Positions 1 to 6,434 of a DNA stretch of 7,822 nucleotides are shown piece by piece. Where the stretch lies: positions 135,215 through 143,036 of the forward strand of contig CP070808.1 of assembly GCA_020343715.1 (NCBI GenBank), written 5' to 3'. The DNA comes from Thermoplasmata archaeon (lineage in GTDB: Archaea > Thermoplasmatota > DTKX01 > GCA-020343715). Each line of letters begins with the position of its first letter. Position 1 is the stretch's first letter. The translations under genes and the position numbers were made by a program. A model generated the notes under the pieces. That model was not told where the DNA came from, ran no database searches, and saw nothing but the letters and a program-made list of their open reading frames with translations.

Positions 1-13
1 AAAGAAGGACAAG

Positions 14-277
14 ATGGTCATCCGTACCTCCATATGGGAGGACCGCAGGACGGTGGAGTTCTTCGTGGCCGCAGGGAGGATCGAGTCGATAACCGGCCTG
101 CTGGCCGAGCTGGGCCAGAACCTGAACAAGGCCCTCAAGGACAAGTACCTCGGCAGGGTGTCGGCAACCCTTGTGGTGGACCCCGAGCAGCAGGAGGAGG
201 TCAAGGGCCTCGGCCTGCTCATCGACAAGTACAGCGAGGGCGAGATGGCCGCCGGAGAGGTGGAGCAACACCCGTAG
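14..277 (+). CDS. Small unrecognised protein, or C-terminal end of a larger one
   Basis: I do not recognise this 87-residue product. By eye its layout is strand (residues 1-8), strand (about 12-19), a helix over about 23-44, a strand near 48-55, and a second helix over about 57-74 before a short acidic tail. This would suit a small alpha/beta domain. It has no cysteines, signal peptide or membrane segment. The ATG has a moderate ribosome-binding sequence (GAAGGA, positions 4-9) four bases upstream, which favours a real start. However, the frame is open to the window edge (Lys-Lys-Asp-Lys precede the Met), so it could equally be the end of a longer gene. Codon use looks like that of its neighbours (GC-rich third positions). 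It is followed by a separate promoter, so it is probably not co-transcribed with the protease. Confidence 0.6.
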   Translation: MVIRTSIWEDRRTVEFFVAAGRIESITGLLAELGQNLNKALKDKYLGRVSATLVVDPEQQEEVKGLGLLIDKYSEGEMAAGEVEQHP

Positions 278-400
278 GGTGGCACCATGGGGCCCGTTCT
301 CCTCCCGGCATTCTACGTCGCAATGCATAAATATCCCCCTTCCATAGCTATTCCAGCACCTGGCCTAGCCAGACTGTTGTGTCCCCAATGAGGTGAACGC
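278..400 (+). promoter_or_regulatory. Promoter, leader hairpin and RBS of the M6 protease gene
   Basis: This non-coding gap holds a good archaeal TATA box (ATAAATAT, 327-334), which places transcription start near 355. The predicted leader of about 45 bases contains a perfect inverted repeat, CTGGC-CTA-GCCAG (360-372). A strong ribosome-binding site, GAGGTGA (390-396), lies four bases before the ATG at 401. A TATA box with the spacing expected of archaeal promoters indicates that the protease is transcribed on its own. The transcription start is inferred from spacing only. Confidence 0.6.
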
Positions 401-3400
401 ATGGGAAGTCAAACCCGTTCCCGGTCCAGCATCGTCGTCCTCGTGGCGATGATGACCACGCTCCTGGTAGCATTGCCCTCGGGCGCCGCCCTCGCGGCCC
501 TGGAGGATTCGGCCCAGGAGACCCTGGCCGAGGAGCGGGCGCTGGCCATCCTCGACCACCTCCACTCATTGCCCGAGACGGTGGAGTACGTCCCCCCGGC
601 CCCTTGGTACGCCGAGCAGCTGGAGGAGGAGGGCTACGGCCACGACTTCGTGGAGCCCGACACCAACGCCATCCTGGCGTCCGACCCGGCACCCATGGCC
701 GAGACGGGCACCCGGAAAGTCCCCTCGCTGGCCATCGAGTTCACCGACGTGAAGCACGACAGCCGCAGCACCATCAACGCGCTGCAGAACAAGATCACCG
801 GCGGCAACTCGATGAAGTCCTACTTCGACGAGGTGTCGTACGGCAAGCTGACCATCGACGGCTCCGCCTCCGGCTGGTACGAGGCCGCCAACGACATGGC
901 CTACTATGGAAAGCCCGAGGGCGGCAATCACGACAGCCGGAAGTTCTACGAGCTGGTCGCCGAGGCGGTCCGGGCCGCAGACCCCACCGTGGACTTCTCC
1001 CAGTACGACACCAACAACGACAGGATAATCGACGGGGTGGTGCTCGTCCATGCGGGCCGGGACGAGGCCACCGGCGGCGGGCAGAACACCATCTGGTCCA
1101 AGCAGTCGGTCTACCCCTACACCCTCAGGGTCGACGGGGTCTACCTGGGCTACTACGTGACCGTGTCCGAGTACAGCCCCGTGGGCGTCTACGTCCACGA
1201 GTTCGGCCACCTGCTGGACCTGCCGGACCTCTACGACACCGACTACACCTCCACCGGGGTGGGCGTCTGGGACGTGATGGGCTCGGGGGCCTGGAACGAC
1301 TGGGGAAGGACCCCCAGCCACCCCAGCGCCTGGTCGAAGATGTTCCTGGGCTGGGTAGACCCCACGGTCATCAACAACTACGTGGAGGGCTACCAGGTCA
1401 CCAACATGGCCGGCGACAGCCCGATGATCATCAAGCTCCCCACCGAGGAGAGCTCCCAGTTCTTCCTCCTGGAGAACAGGCAGACGTCGGGGTACGACCG
1501 CTATCTGCCGGGGGGAGGCCTGTTGATATGGCACATCGACACGGCCGTCATCAACCAGTACAAGTGGTCCAACCGGGTCAACAACAACGAGGCCCGCAAG
1601 GGAGTGGACCTGGAGGAGGCCTCGGGGACTCAGGACCTGGACACCAGGAGCTCCAACGACGGCGATAGCTCAGACCCGTGGAAGAACAACCTGAACGGAT
1701 TCTCGTCCACCAGCAACCCCAACTCCAACCTCTACGACGGCACCGTCACCAACATCAAGGTATTCAACATCTCGGCCTCGCTGCCTGTGATGACCATAGA
1801 CATCGATTTCGGCGGTGACAGCTTCAAGATATTCATGGACACCATCTCCTCCCTGCGCGAGGCGGCGCCGGGACAGGAGATCCTCTACAACATCACCGTG
1901 GGCACCAGGAGCGCCACGGGCGACATCCTATACATATCACTGCGCGGCACCCACGCGTCCTGGGGAACCCTCGACGCCCAGTACCACACCATCTCCCTCG
2001 GGCCCAAGGGGAGCAGGATCGTCCAGATCCGCGTGACCCCTCCCGCGGGGACCCCCAAGGGCGTGGAGGGCCAGGTGATACTCCACGCATCGTCCCAGAC
2101 CGCGGCGCAGACGGCGGACCTGGAGACCATAACGAGAGTCATCCAGGTACACGCCCTCACGGCCGACCCGCCGGACCTGCAGGTCCATGTCAAGCCCGGG
2201 ACCCCGAAGACGGTCGCCATCAAGATAACGAACTCGGGCAACGGCGTTGAGAACATCACATTGTCACTAGAAGCGGAGAGAGGCTACTGGGGCTCCGTGA
2301 ACCCCTCTCGGATATCCATCGGCGTGCTAAAGGAGGAGACGGTGCAGGTGACCTTCAGCGTCCCCGAGGGCGTGATGGCCTTCGAGGAGGAGCCCTTCCA
2401 GCTGACACTCCTTTCCGAGGTCATCACCGCGGGCGAGACCGGCCAGCAGATCACCTTCATGCCCACGAAGACCATCGATATCAACATGATGGTCGAAGAG
2501 GTAGTATCCCTCCGCTGGGGCAACATACCCACCGAGAGCATAGTGCCCGGGGGCACCGTCCCTTACGAGTTGCTCCTGTTCAATGAGGGCAACTCCGATG
2601 TGGAGGTCATGATGGGCTACCAGGCCCCGGAGGGCTGGTCACTGGACTTCGAGAACGGTGACAACCTGACCATCCCCGCCTTCCAGGTGGCCACCGTCAA
2701 CGCCACCGCCACCGCGCCGCTAGATGCCGAGGCTGGTATCACCGAGCACCTGGAGCTCTCGGTGGCGAAGGGCGTCTACTTCGAGTTCGCCACCATCGCC
2801 CTTCGGGTGGAGCAGCTATACCTCCTGGAGGCCACCGGGGACACCGACATGTTCGCCGACCCCGGTGAGAGGGCCATGTTCACCGTGTCCGTCACCAACC
2901 TGGGCAACGGCGACGACAGGGTCACGATGGCCGTCGTGGGCAACGGTTGGGAGACGGAGGTCTCCCCCAACCTCATCGACCTGGGAACGGACGATGTGGA
3001 CAGAAGCCGGGAGATCCTCGTCTACATGACGCCCCCCGACGACGCCGAGGCGTACGACGAGAACACGGTGACGGTGGCCTTCACCTCCTCGAACGGCGAG
3101 GTGACGGCGGTCCACCCCATCACCCTCAACGTCAACCCCGTATCCAGCTTCCAGGTGGACACCGAGGTGGTGGCAGACCTGGTGGACCCTGGTGACAACA
3201 CCAAGTCGAGGGCCACCTACTTCGTCCACGTGGACAACACGGGCAACCTGGAGGACCTGTTCCACATCGGTCTCATCGGCCTGCCCGACGGATGGACGAT
3301 GGACTTCGACAGCAGGATGCTATCGGTCCCCGCCAACAAGCGGAAGATGGTGGAGTTCTCCATCATGCCCCCCACCGGGGACTCCCCGGCGAAGGCGGGC

Positions 3401-3898
3401 ACCTTCAACTTCAAGGTCCACGTGGCCTCCGAGCTGGGCTCGAGCCAGCCGGTGGAGTCAGCCCTGGCAGTCAAGGTGGCTTCCAACAGGGGGCACTCGG
3501 TCATGCCCCTGGAGCCCTCGTACACCGCCCCATCGGGTTCGAAGCTCACCTTCCGCGTGCTGGTGACCAACGAGGGCAACGTGCCCGAGATGGTCAGTCT
3601 GTCCGCCGTGGGCGAGTTCGAGTCGTACTCATTCGAGCACCTGGAGATATCATTGGAGCCCTTCGGACAGAGGGTCGTCAACCTGACGGTGGAGCTGCCC
3701 TCGGTCACCGAGGACACCGAGTTGAAGGTCCAGGTGGTGGTCACCACCTCCGACCTGTCCTCCCAGGCCGACGTCCCCGTGCCCATCCTCGTTGAGGGCC
3801 GGTCCGGGGCGCCCGGGCCAGGTGCCGTTGCGGCCCTCTTAGCAGTCGTGGTCGTCGCCGCCGTGTCCTTGGCCATCTCCCGCCGTCGCCTTCGTTGA
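401..3898 (+). CDS. Secreted, membrane-anchored M6 family metalloprotease with Ig-like repeats
   Basis: This is a zinc endopeptidase of the immune-inhibitor-A (M6) family, acting outside the cell. Residues 1-32 form a Sec-type signal peptide with cleavage likely after Ala-Leu-Ala (32). Residues 33-105 look like a propeptide, and the catalytic domain spans about 107-470. Seen in it are a calcium-loop-like DTNNDRIID (203-211), the zinc motif HEFGH (266-270) with Glu267 as general base, Asp276 in the third-ligand position, a Met-turn-like WDVMG (290-294), and the M6-typical segments SKMFLGW and LLENRQTSGY. Residues about 470-1135 hold six beta-sandwich repeats (NEW3/CARDB-like); five carry an Asn-x-Gly-Asn motif at 611, 728, 833, 946 and 1057. 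The C-terminus (1138-1165) is a Pro-Gly motif, a hydrophobic helix and Arg-Arg-Arg, like archaeosortase-processed anchors. There is no cysteine in 1165 residues, and several N-glycosylation sequons. Oddity: the metzincin glycine is Asp273. Confidence 0.93.
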   Translation: MGSQTRSRSSIVVLVAMMTTLLVALPSGAALAALEDSAQETLAEERALAILDHLHSLPETVEYVPPAPWYAEQLEEEGYGHDFVEPDTNAILASDPAPMAETGTRKVPSLAIEFTDVKHDSRSTINALQNKITGGNSMKSYFDEVSYGKLTIDGSASGWYEAANDMAYYGKPEGGNHDSRKFYELVAEAVRAADPTVDFSQYDTNNDRIIDGVVLVHAGRDEATGGGQNTIWSKQSVYPYTLRVDGVYLGYYVTVSEYSPVGVYVHEFGHLLDLPDLYDTDYTSTGVGVWDVMGSGAWNDWGRTPSHPSAWSKMFLGWVDPTVINNYVEGYQVTNMAGDSPMIIKLPTEESSQFFLLENRQTSGYDRYLPGGGLLIWHIDTAVINQYKWSNRVNNNEARKGVDLEEASGTQDLDTRSSNDGDSSDPWKNNLNGFSSTSNPNSNLYDGTVTNIKVFNISASLPVMTIDIDFGGDSFKIFMDTISSLREAAPGQEILYNITVGTRSATGDILYISLRGTHASWGTLDAQYHTISLGPKGSRIVQIRVTPPAGTPKGVEGQVILHASSQTAAQTADLETITRVIQVHALTADPPDLQVHVKPGTPKTVAIKITNSGNGVENITLSLEAERGYWGSVNPSRISIGVLKEETVQVTFSVPEGVMAFEEEPFQLTLLSEVITAGETGQQITFMPTKTIDINMMVEEVVSLRWGNIPTESIVPGGTVPYELLLFNEGNSDVEVMMGYQAPEGWSLDFENGDNLTIPAFQVATVNATATAPLDAEAGITEHLELSVAKGVYFEFATIALRVEQLYLLEATGDTDMFADPGERAMFTVSVTNLGNGDDRVTMAVVGNGWETEVSPNLIDLGTDDVDRSREILVYMTPPDDAEAYDENTVTVAFTSSNGEVTAVHPITLNVNPVSSFQVDTEVVADLVDPGDNTKSRATYFVHVDNTGNLEDLFHIGLIGLPDGWTMDFDSRMLSVPANKRKMVEFSIMPPTGDSPAKAGTFNFKVHVASELGSSQPVESALAVKVASNRGHSVMPLEPSYTAPSGSKLTFRVLVTNEGNVPEMVSLSAVGEFESYSFEHLEISLEPFGQRVVNLTVELPSVTEDTELKVQVVVTTSDLSSQADVPVPILVEGRSGAPGPGAVAALLAVVVVAAVSLAISRRRLR

Positions 3899-3965
3899 TG
3901 GGACCCCGGTCCGGGGAAAACCCTGATAAACCTGCTCCACGTTTCACAATGGACGAGGGAGATAT
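3899..3965 (+). promoter_or_regulatory. Promoter and RBS of the PLC-like gene
   Basis: The 67-base gap contains an A-rich BRE-like stretch (GGGGAAAA, 3913-3920) followed by a TATA-like TGATAAAC (3924-3931). Spacing puts transcription start near 3953, giving a very short leader with ribosome-binding site GAGGGAG (3955-3961) four bases before the ATG at 3966. A small GC palindrome (CCCCGG-T-CCGGGG, 3904-3916) lies between the protease stop and the TATA. The gene can therefore be expressed apart from the protease, although read-through cannot be excluded. Confidence 0.45.
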
Positions 3966-5075
3966 ATGAAGGGTAAAGGACATAGGGACTGTACCACCAT
4001 GGCCTTGGACCTCCTGGCTGATATGGAGGAGTACAACGTCAGCTTCGCCGAGGACAGGAAGGCCATCATCGCCCAGTCCATCGCTGTGGACACCCAACAC
4101 GACGTGGAGATGGTCCGGGTTAAGGGATTGGGTCCAACTGGCCGGGACAACCCTCATCAAAAGGAGTGGTACATACCTGACCACTACCACGACACCTCGG
4201 GCTACACCATCGACAAGAAGGAGAAGTACCCCTTCATATACTGGACCACCCTGAACCATTACATCGACCTGCGCAAGGGCTCCGGTGAGTTCGACGACTA
4301 CGACGGTTACAGCTACTACAGGGGCTCGGGACAGGACGATCAGAACCAGACCCTAATAGGGAAGAGCGAATCCTGGGGCGTCGACCACGTGACGGCGGTC
4401 TACCTGAACAATCGGTACATCCACGCCCCGCACCATCCCCACTACCAGGACTGCTCCCCCGCCCTGGAGAGGTACTCCTTCCCCGAGGACAAGGGCAAGT
4501 ACGCCACGCCCCTTGAGGAGATCTCGGACCGGTTCCCCCTGGCCCGATGGTACCCCGCCCCGGACAAGGGTTTTCCCTACAGCGTCTTCTTCCCCATCGA
4601 CAACCTGGTCCGATACTGGTACGGGGAGTACATAAGGACGCGGGACCCCGAGCTGGTCGGGTGGTTGGCCCATCCGATGCAGGACTGCACGGTCCCCCAC
4701 CACGCAGTGGCCACCATCGGCAACTGGCACTCGAAGTACGAGAAAGACCTCAACGAGAACCTGGACGAGTGGGTCCCCGACGACACCTTCCGCGAGAAGG
4801 CGGTGGAGCACTTCAAGGCCTGGTCCGGCAACGACGATGACCCGCCCACCACCATAACCGAGAGGGACACCGACAGGACGCCCTGCATGAACTGGCGGAT
4901 CGACATGCTGGCAACATGGCTGGCCTTCAACGCCTTCCGGGAGTACGAGGACACGTACGACTACTACCGTAGCAAGGAGTACGAGTTGAACAAGGACAGC
5001 CAGCGCATGCTGACCGAGATGGCCGTGGGCATGTCGATGGTCGTCATGGTGAAGGCCGACAGGGACCAGGGCTGA
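3966..5075 (+). CDS. Zinc-dependent phospholipase C / S1-P1 nuclease-like protein, predicted cytoplasmic
   Basis: This 369-residue protein carries the side-chain ligands of the trinuclear-zinc PLC/alpha-toxin/P1 nuclease superfamily, in order: His6 (GHRDCTTMALDLL aligns with the first ligand helix), Asp61 and His73 (12 apart, as in clostridial alpha-toxin), His236-x3-Asp240-x5-His246, and His255-SKY-Glu259. HSKYE is identical to the Bacillus and Clostridium enzymes. Known members cleave phospholipid head groups or nucleic acids; the substrate here is unknown. Two features are unusual. The known enzymes are secreted and use the mature N-terminal Trp as a ligand, but here an in-frame TAA at 3927-3929 and no start codon before 3966 rule out a signal peptide. 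There is also an insert of about 110 residues between His73 and His236, rich in Tyr, Asp and His (HAPHHPHY near 153-160). A C-terminal part (about 305-369) is mostly helical. The gene converges with the regulator at 5094. Confidence 0.82.
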   Translation: MKGKGHRDCTTMALDLLADMEEYNVSFAEDRKAIIAQSIAVDTQHDVEMVRVKGLGPTGRDNPHQKEWYIPDHYHDTSGYTIDKKEKYPFIYWTTLNHYIDLRKGSGEFDDYDGYSYYRGSGQDDQNQTLIGKSESWGVDHVTAVYLNNRYIHAPHHPHYQDCSPALERYSFPEDKGKYATPLEEISDRFPLARWYPAPDKGFPYSVFFPIDNLVRYWYGEYIRTRDPELVGWLAHPMQDCTVPHHAVATIGNWHSKYEKDLNENLDEWVPDDTFREKAVEHFKAWSGNDDDPPTTITERDTDRTPCMNWRIDMLATWLAFNAFREYEDTYDYYRSKEYELNKDSQRMLTEMAVGMSMVVMVKADRDQG

Positions 5076-5093
5076 GCGACCTATCCCCTACTA

Positions 5094-5702
5094 TCACCCG
5101 AACTGCTCCAGCGTCAGCGAGGTCTGCACCACCTCGCGGGGCCTCTCGGACTGGGCGTCCAGGGCGTCCAGGAGCGTCTCGTCCAGCAGCCGGTCGACCT
5201 CATCGCGGTCCAGCTCCCGGGCCCGGAACATGGGCTCCCCCTCCCGGACGCTCACTCCGCACTTGGCCAGGCGCTTGGCCTCCTCGGCCCTCTCCTTCTT
5301 GCCCAACTGCCTCAGGTTGCCGGTCCGTGAGAAGCCCGCCTCGGCGATCTCCGACATGAACACCGCCCTGTCCAGCACCCTCTCCAAGGCACCCACCGTG
5401 AGCTCTACGGCACGGGTCTCGCTGCCGTCGGTCATCCTCCGTGCGCATGCCCCCACCACACCTGGTAGGTTCCTGCGCGACGAGGCCTTCAGGGAGAAGA
5501 GCTTGGCGGGGGGGACGGAACGGACCTCCAGGTAGCCCGTGTCCGCCAGGGCGTGGAGGTAACCGGTGACGGTCAGCCGGTGATGCTTCACGTTGCGCTT
5601 GTCCAGCTCCCGAACCATCCCCGCGATGGTCAGGTCCCCCTCCTCGCGGAATATCTCCAGAATGAGGTCCCGAAGCTCCATGTCCGCCTTCATTCGAGTC
5701 AC
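5094..5702 (-). CDS. Winged-helix DNA-binding transcriptional regulator
   Basis: The 202-residue product starts with a winged helix-turn-helix domain (about residues 9-72). A first helix LRDLILEIFREEG is followed by helices around TIAGMVRELDKR and HRLTVTGYLHALADTGYLEV, and then a wing ending in AKLFSL. This fits an archaeal DNA-binding repressor or activator acting in the cytoplasm. The second half (about 83-202) is an unrecognised helical, charged region with two cysteines (86 and 148) and no known ligand motif; it may dimerise or sense a signal. The called start is a GTG with no visible ribosome-binding site. ATG at 5693 (residue 4) and ATG at 5681 (residue 8, with AAGGCGG just upstream) are good alternatives and keep the whole domain. 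The palindrome 44 bases upstream suggests autoregulation. The gene ends 18 bases from the convergent PLC-like gene. The exact family is not recognised. Confidence 0.8.
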   Translation of the reverse strand: MTRMKADMELRDLILEIFREEGDLTIAGMVRELDKRNVKHHRLTVTGYLHALADTGYLEVRSVPPAKLFSLKASSRRNLPGVVGACARRMTDGSETRAVELTVGALERVLDRAVFMSEIAEAGFSRTGNLRQLGKKERAEEAKRLAKCGVSVREGEPMFRARELDRDEVDRLLDETLLDALDAQSERPREVVQTSLTLEQFG

Positions 5703-5868
5703 GTCGGACGCCTGTACATGCAGGCTCTGGGTAACGCCCCGGATTGTTACCAGGTCTGGTAACGGCCGACATCCTCATTAACCTTTCCCCGGGCGTGGAC
5801 ACAGGGCCCTGGGACCCCTCTCGTACCCGAAAAGGTGGCAGGGCAACACTTATCTCGATGAGTGACCC
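5703..5868. promoter_or_regulatory. Divergent intergenic region, regulator and isochorismatase-like gene
   Basis: This 166-base non-coding stretch lies between two divergent genes. It contains the 18-base palindrome (listed separately), an imperfect extra half-site TCTGGGTAAC (5726-5735), and a weak leftward TATA-like GGTTAATG around 5776-5783. From there transcription of the regulator would start near 5754, inside the palindrome. On the rightward side a TATA-like ACTTATCT lies at 5848-5855. A perfect CAGGGCCCTG (5802-5811) is also present but may be chance in GC-rich DNA. No small gene was found here. Confidence 0.5.
5746..5763. promoter_or_regulatory. Perfect 18-base palindrome, candidate operator
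   Basis: GTTACCAG-GT-CTGGTAAC has perfect 8-base arms with a 2-base centre. This size and symmetry are typical of a site bound by a dimeric winged-helix protein. It sits between the winged-helix gene (44 bases away) and the isochorismatase-like gene, near the start of leftward transcription predicted from the TATA-like element. The related TCTGGGTAAC at 5726-5735 repeats the right half with one extra G. The role as operator is inferred; the symmetry is read directly. Confidence 0.6.
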
Positions 5869-6426
5869 ATGCATCTGGTCATGTCACCGCTCCTAGGGAG
5901 GGAAGGTACGGTGTTCGTCGTCATCGACGTCCAGGACACCCTCCTCAAAAAGTGCCACGAGTGGGAGCGGGTGACGGACCGGAACGTGGTGTTCCTGAAG
6001 TTCTGCCACGTGGTGGACATGCCCATAGTGGCCACGGAGCAGTACCCCAAGGGCCTGGGCAGGACCAACCTGGAGGTGTCCGAGGCCGTGGGCGCCGACT
6101 TCATCCCGAAGACCACCTTCAACTGCTTCGGCGAGCCGGCCTTCGTCAAGGCCTTGGAGTCCCTGGAGCCCAAGACCCTGGTCCTGGCGGGCATCGAGGC
6201 CCACGTCTGCGTTATCCAGACGGCCCTCGAGGCGGTTGACAGGGGCTACACGGTCCACGTGCTGGCGGACGCCGTTTCCTCAAGGGCATCGTGGATGGCC
6301 GAGAACGGCCTGGCCAGGATGGCCCACGCCGGGGTCGTGGTCTCCAACACCGAGTCGGCCATGTTCGAGATCGTGGGCGATTCGGCGGACCCGCTGTTCA
6401 AGCGGATGCTGTTCCTGGTGAAGTGA
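5869..6426 (+). CDS. Isochorismatase-like (YcaC/ISOC type) cysteine hydrolase
   Basis: This is a 185-residue cytoplasmic member of the isochorismatase-like hydrolase superfamily. The catalytic triad is visible: Asp20 in VFVVIDVQD, Lys81 in IPKTTFNCF, and Cys114 in AGIEAHVCVIQTA, where the family has its cis-peptide before the nucleophile region. The segment TEQYPKGLGRT (56-66) is the signature of the YcaC/ISOC1/ISOC2 subgroup rather than of true isochorismatases or nicotinamidases, so the substrate cannot be assigned. Length is normal for the subgroup. Start choice is uncertain. ATG 5869 gives this call, but the TATA-like element at 5848-5855 would fit a leaderless transcript beginning at ATG 5881 (residue 5). 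The GTG at 5911 has a fine ribosome-binding match (GGGAGGGAAGG) but would remove the conserved REGT residues before the first strand. The gene converges with the small protein gene after an 8-base gap. Confidence 0.9.
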   Translation: MHLVMSPLLGREGTVFVVIDVQDTLLKKCHEWERVTDRNVVFLKFCHVVDMPIVATEQYPKGLGRTNLEVSEAVGADFIPKTTFNCFGEPAFVKALESLEPKTLVLAGIEAHVCVIQTALEAVDRGYTVHVLADAVSSRASWMAENGLARMAHAGVVVSNTESAMFEIVGDSADPLFKRMLFLVK

Positions 6427-6434
6427 GCCCGCCC

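Noticed and set aside
566..1534. Long leftward open frame (322 codons) opposite the protease gene
   Set aside because: It is antisense to a clearly assigned catalytic domain. Its product is low-complexity Val/Gly/Asp/His-rich, as expected from GC-rich complement, and shows no domain or good start site.
604..1668. Rightward open frame of 354 codons overlapping the protease in another frame
   Set aside because: The product is Arg/Gly/Pro/His-rich with no motif, typical of a shifted frame in GC-rich coding DNA.
3217..3876. Leftward open frame of 219 codons opposite the protease stalk
   Set aside because: It is a Ser/Thr-rich shadow with no recognisable domain or promoter, fully inside a well-supported gene.
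3904..3916. CCCCGG-T-CCGGGG as a transcription terminator after the protease
   Set aside because: It is followed by AAAA rather than a T run, the loop is too short as a full hairpin, and it lies directly before the BRE/TATA-like signals of the next gene.
3949..3969. Six-codon upstream ORF whose TGA overlaps the ATG of the PLC-like gene
   Set aside because: The predicted transcript start (about 3953) lies after its ATG, it has no ribosome-binding site of its own, and an ORF this short is easily due to chance.
401..5075. Protease and PLC-like genes as one exoenzyme operon
   Set aside because: The second gene has its own promoter signals and no signal peptide, so joint secretion is not supported; only co-orientation remains.
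5802..5811. CAGGGCCCTG palindrome as a second operator
   Set aside because: Ten GC-rich symmetric bases are easily expected by chance in this composition and no second copy was seen nearby.
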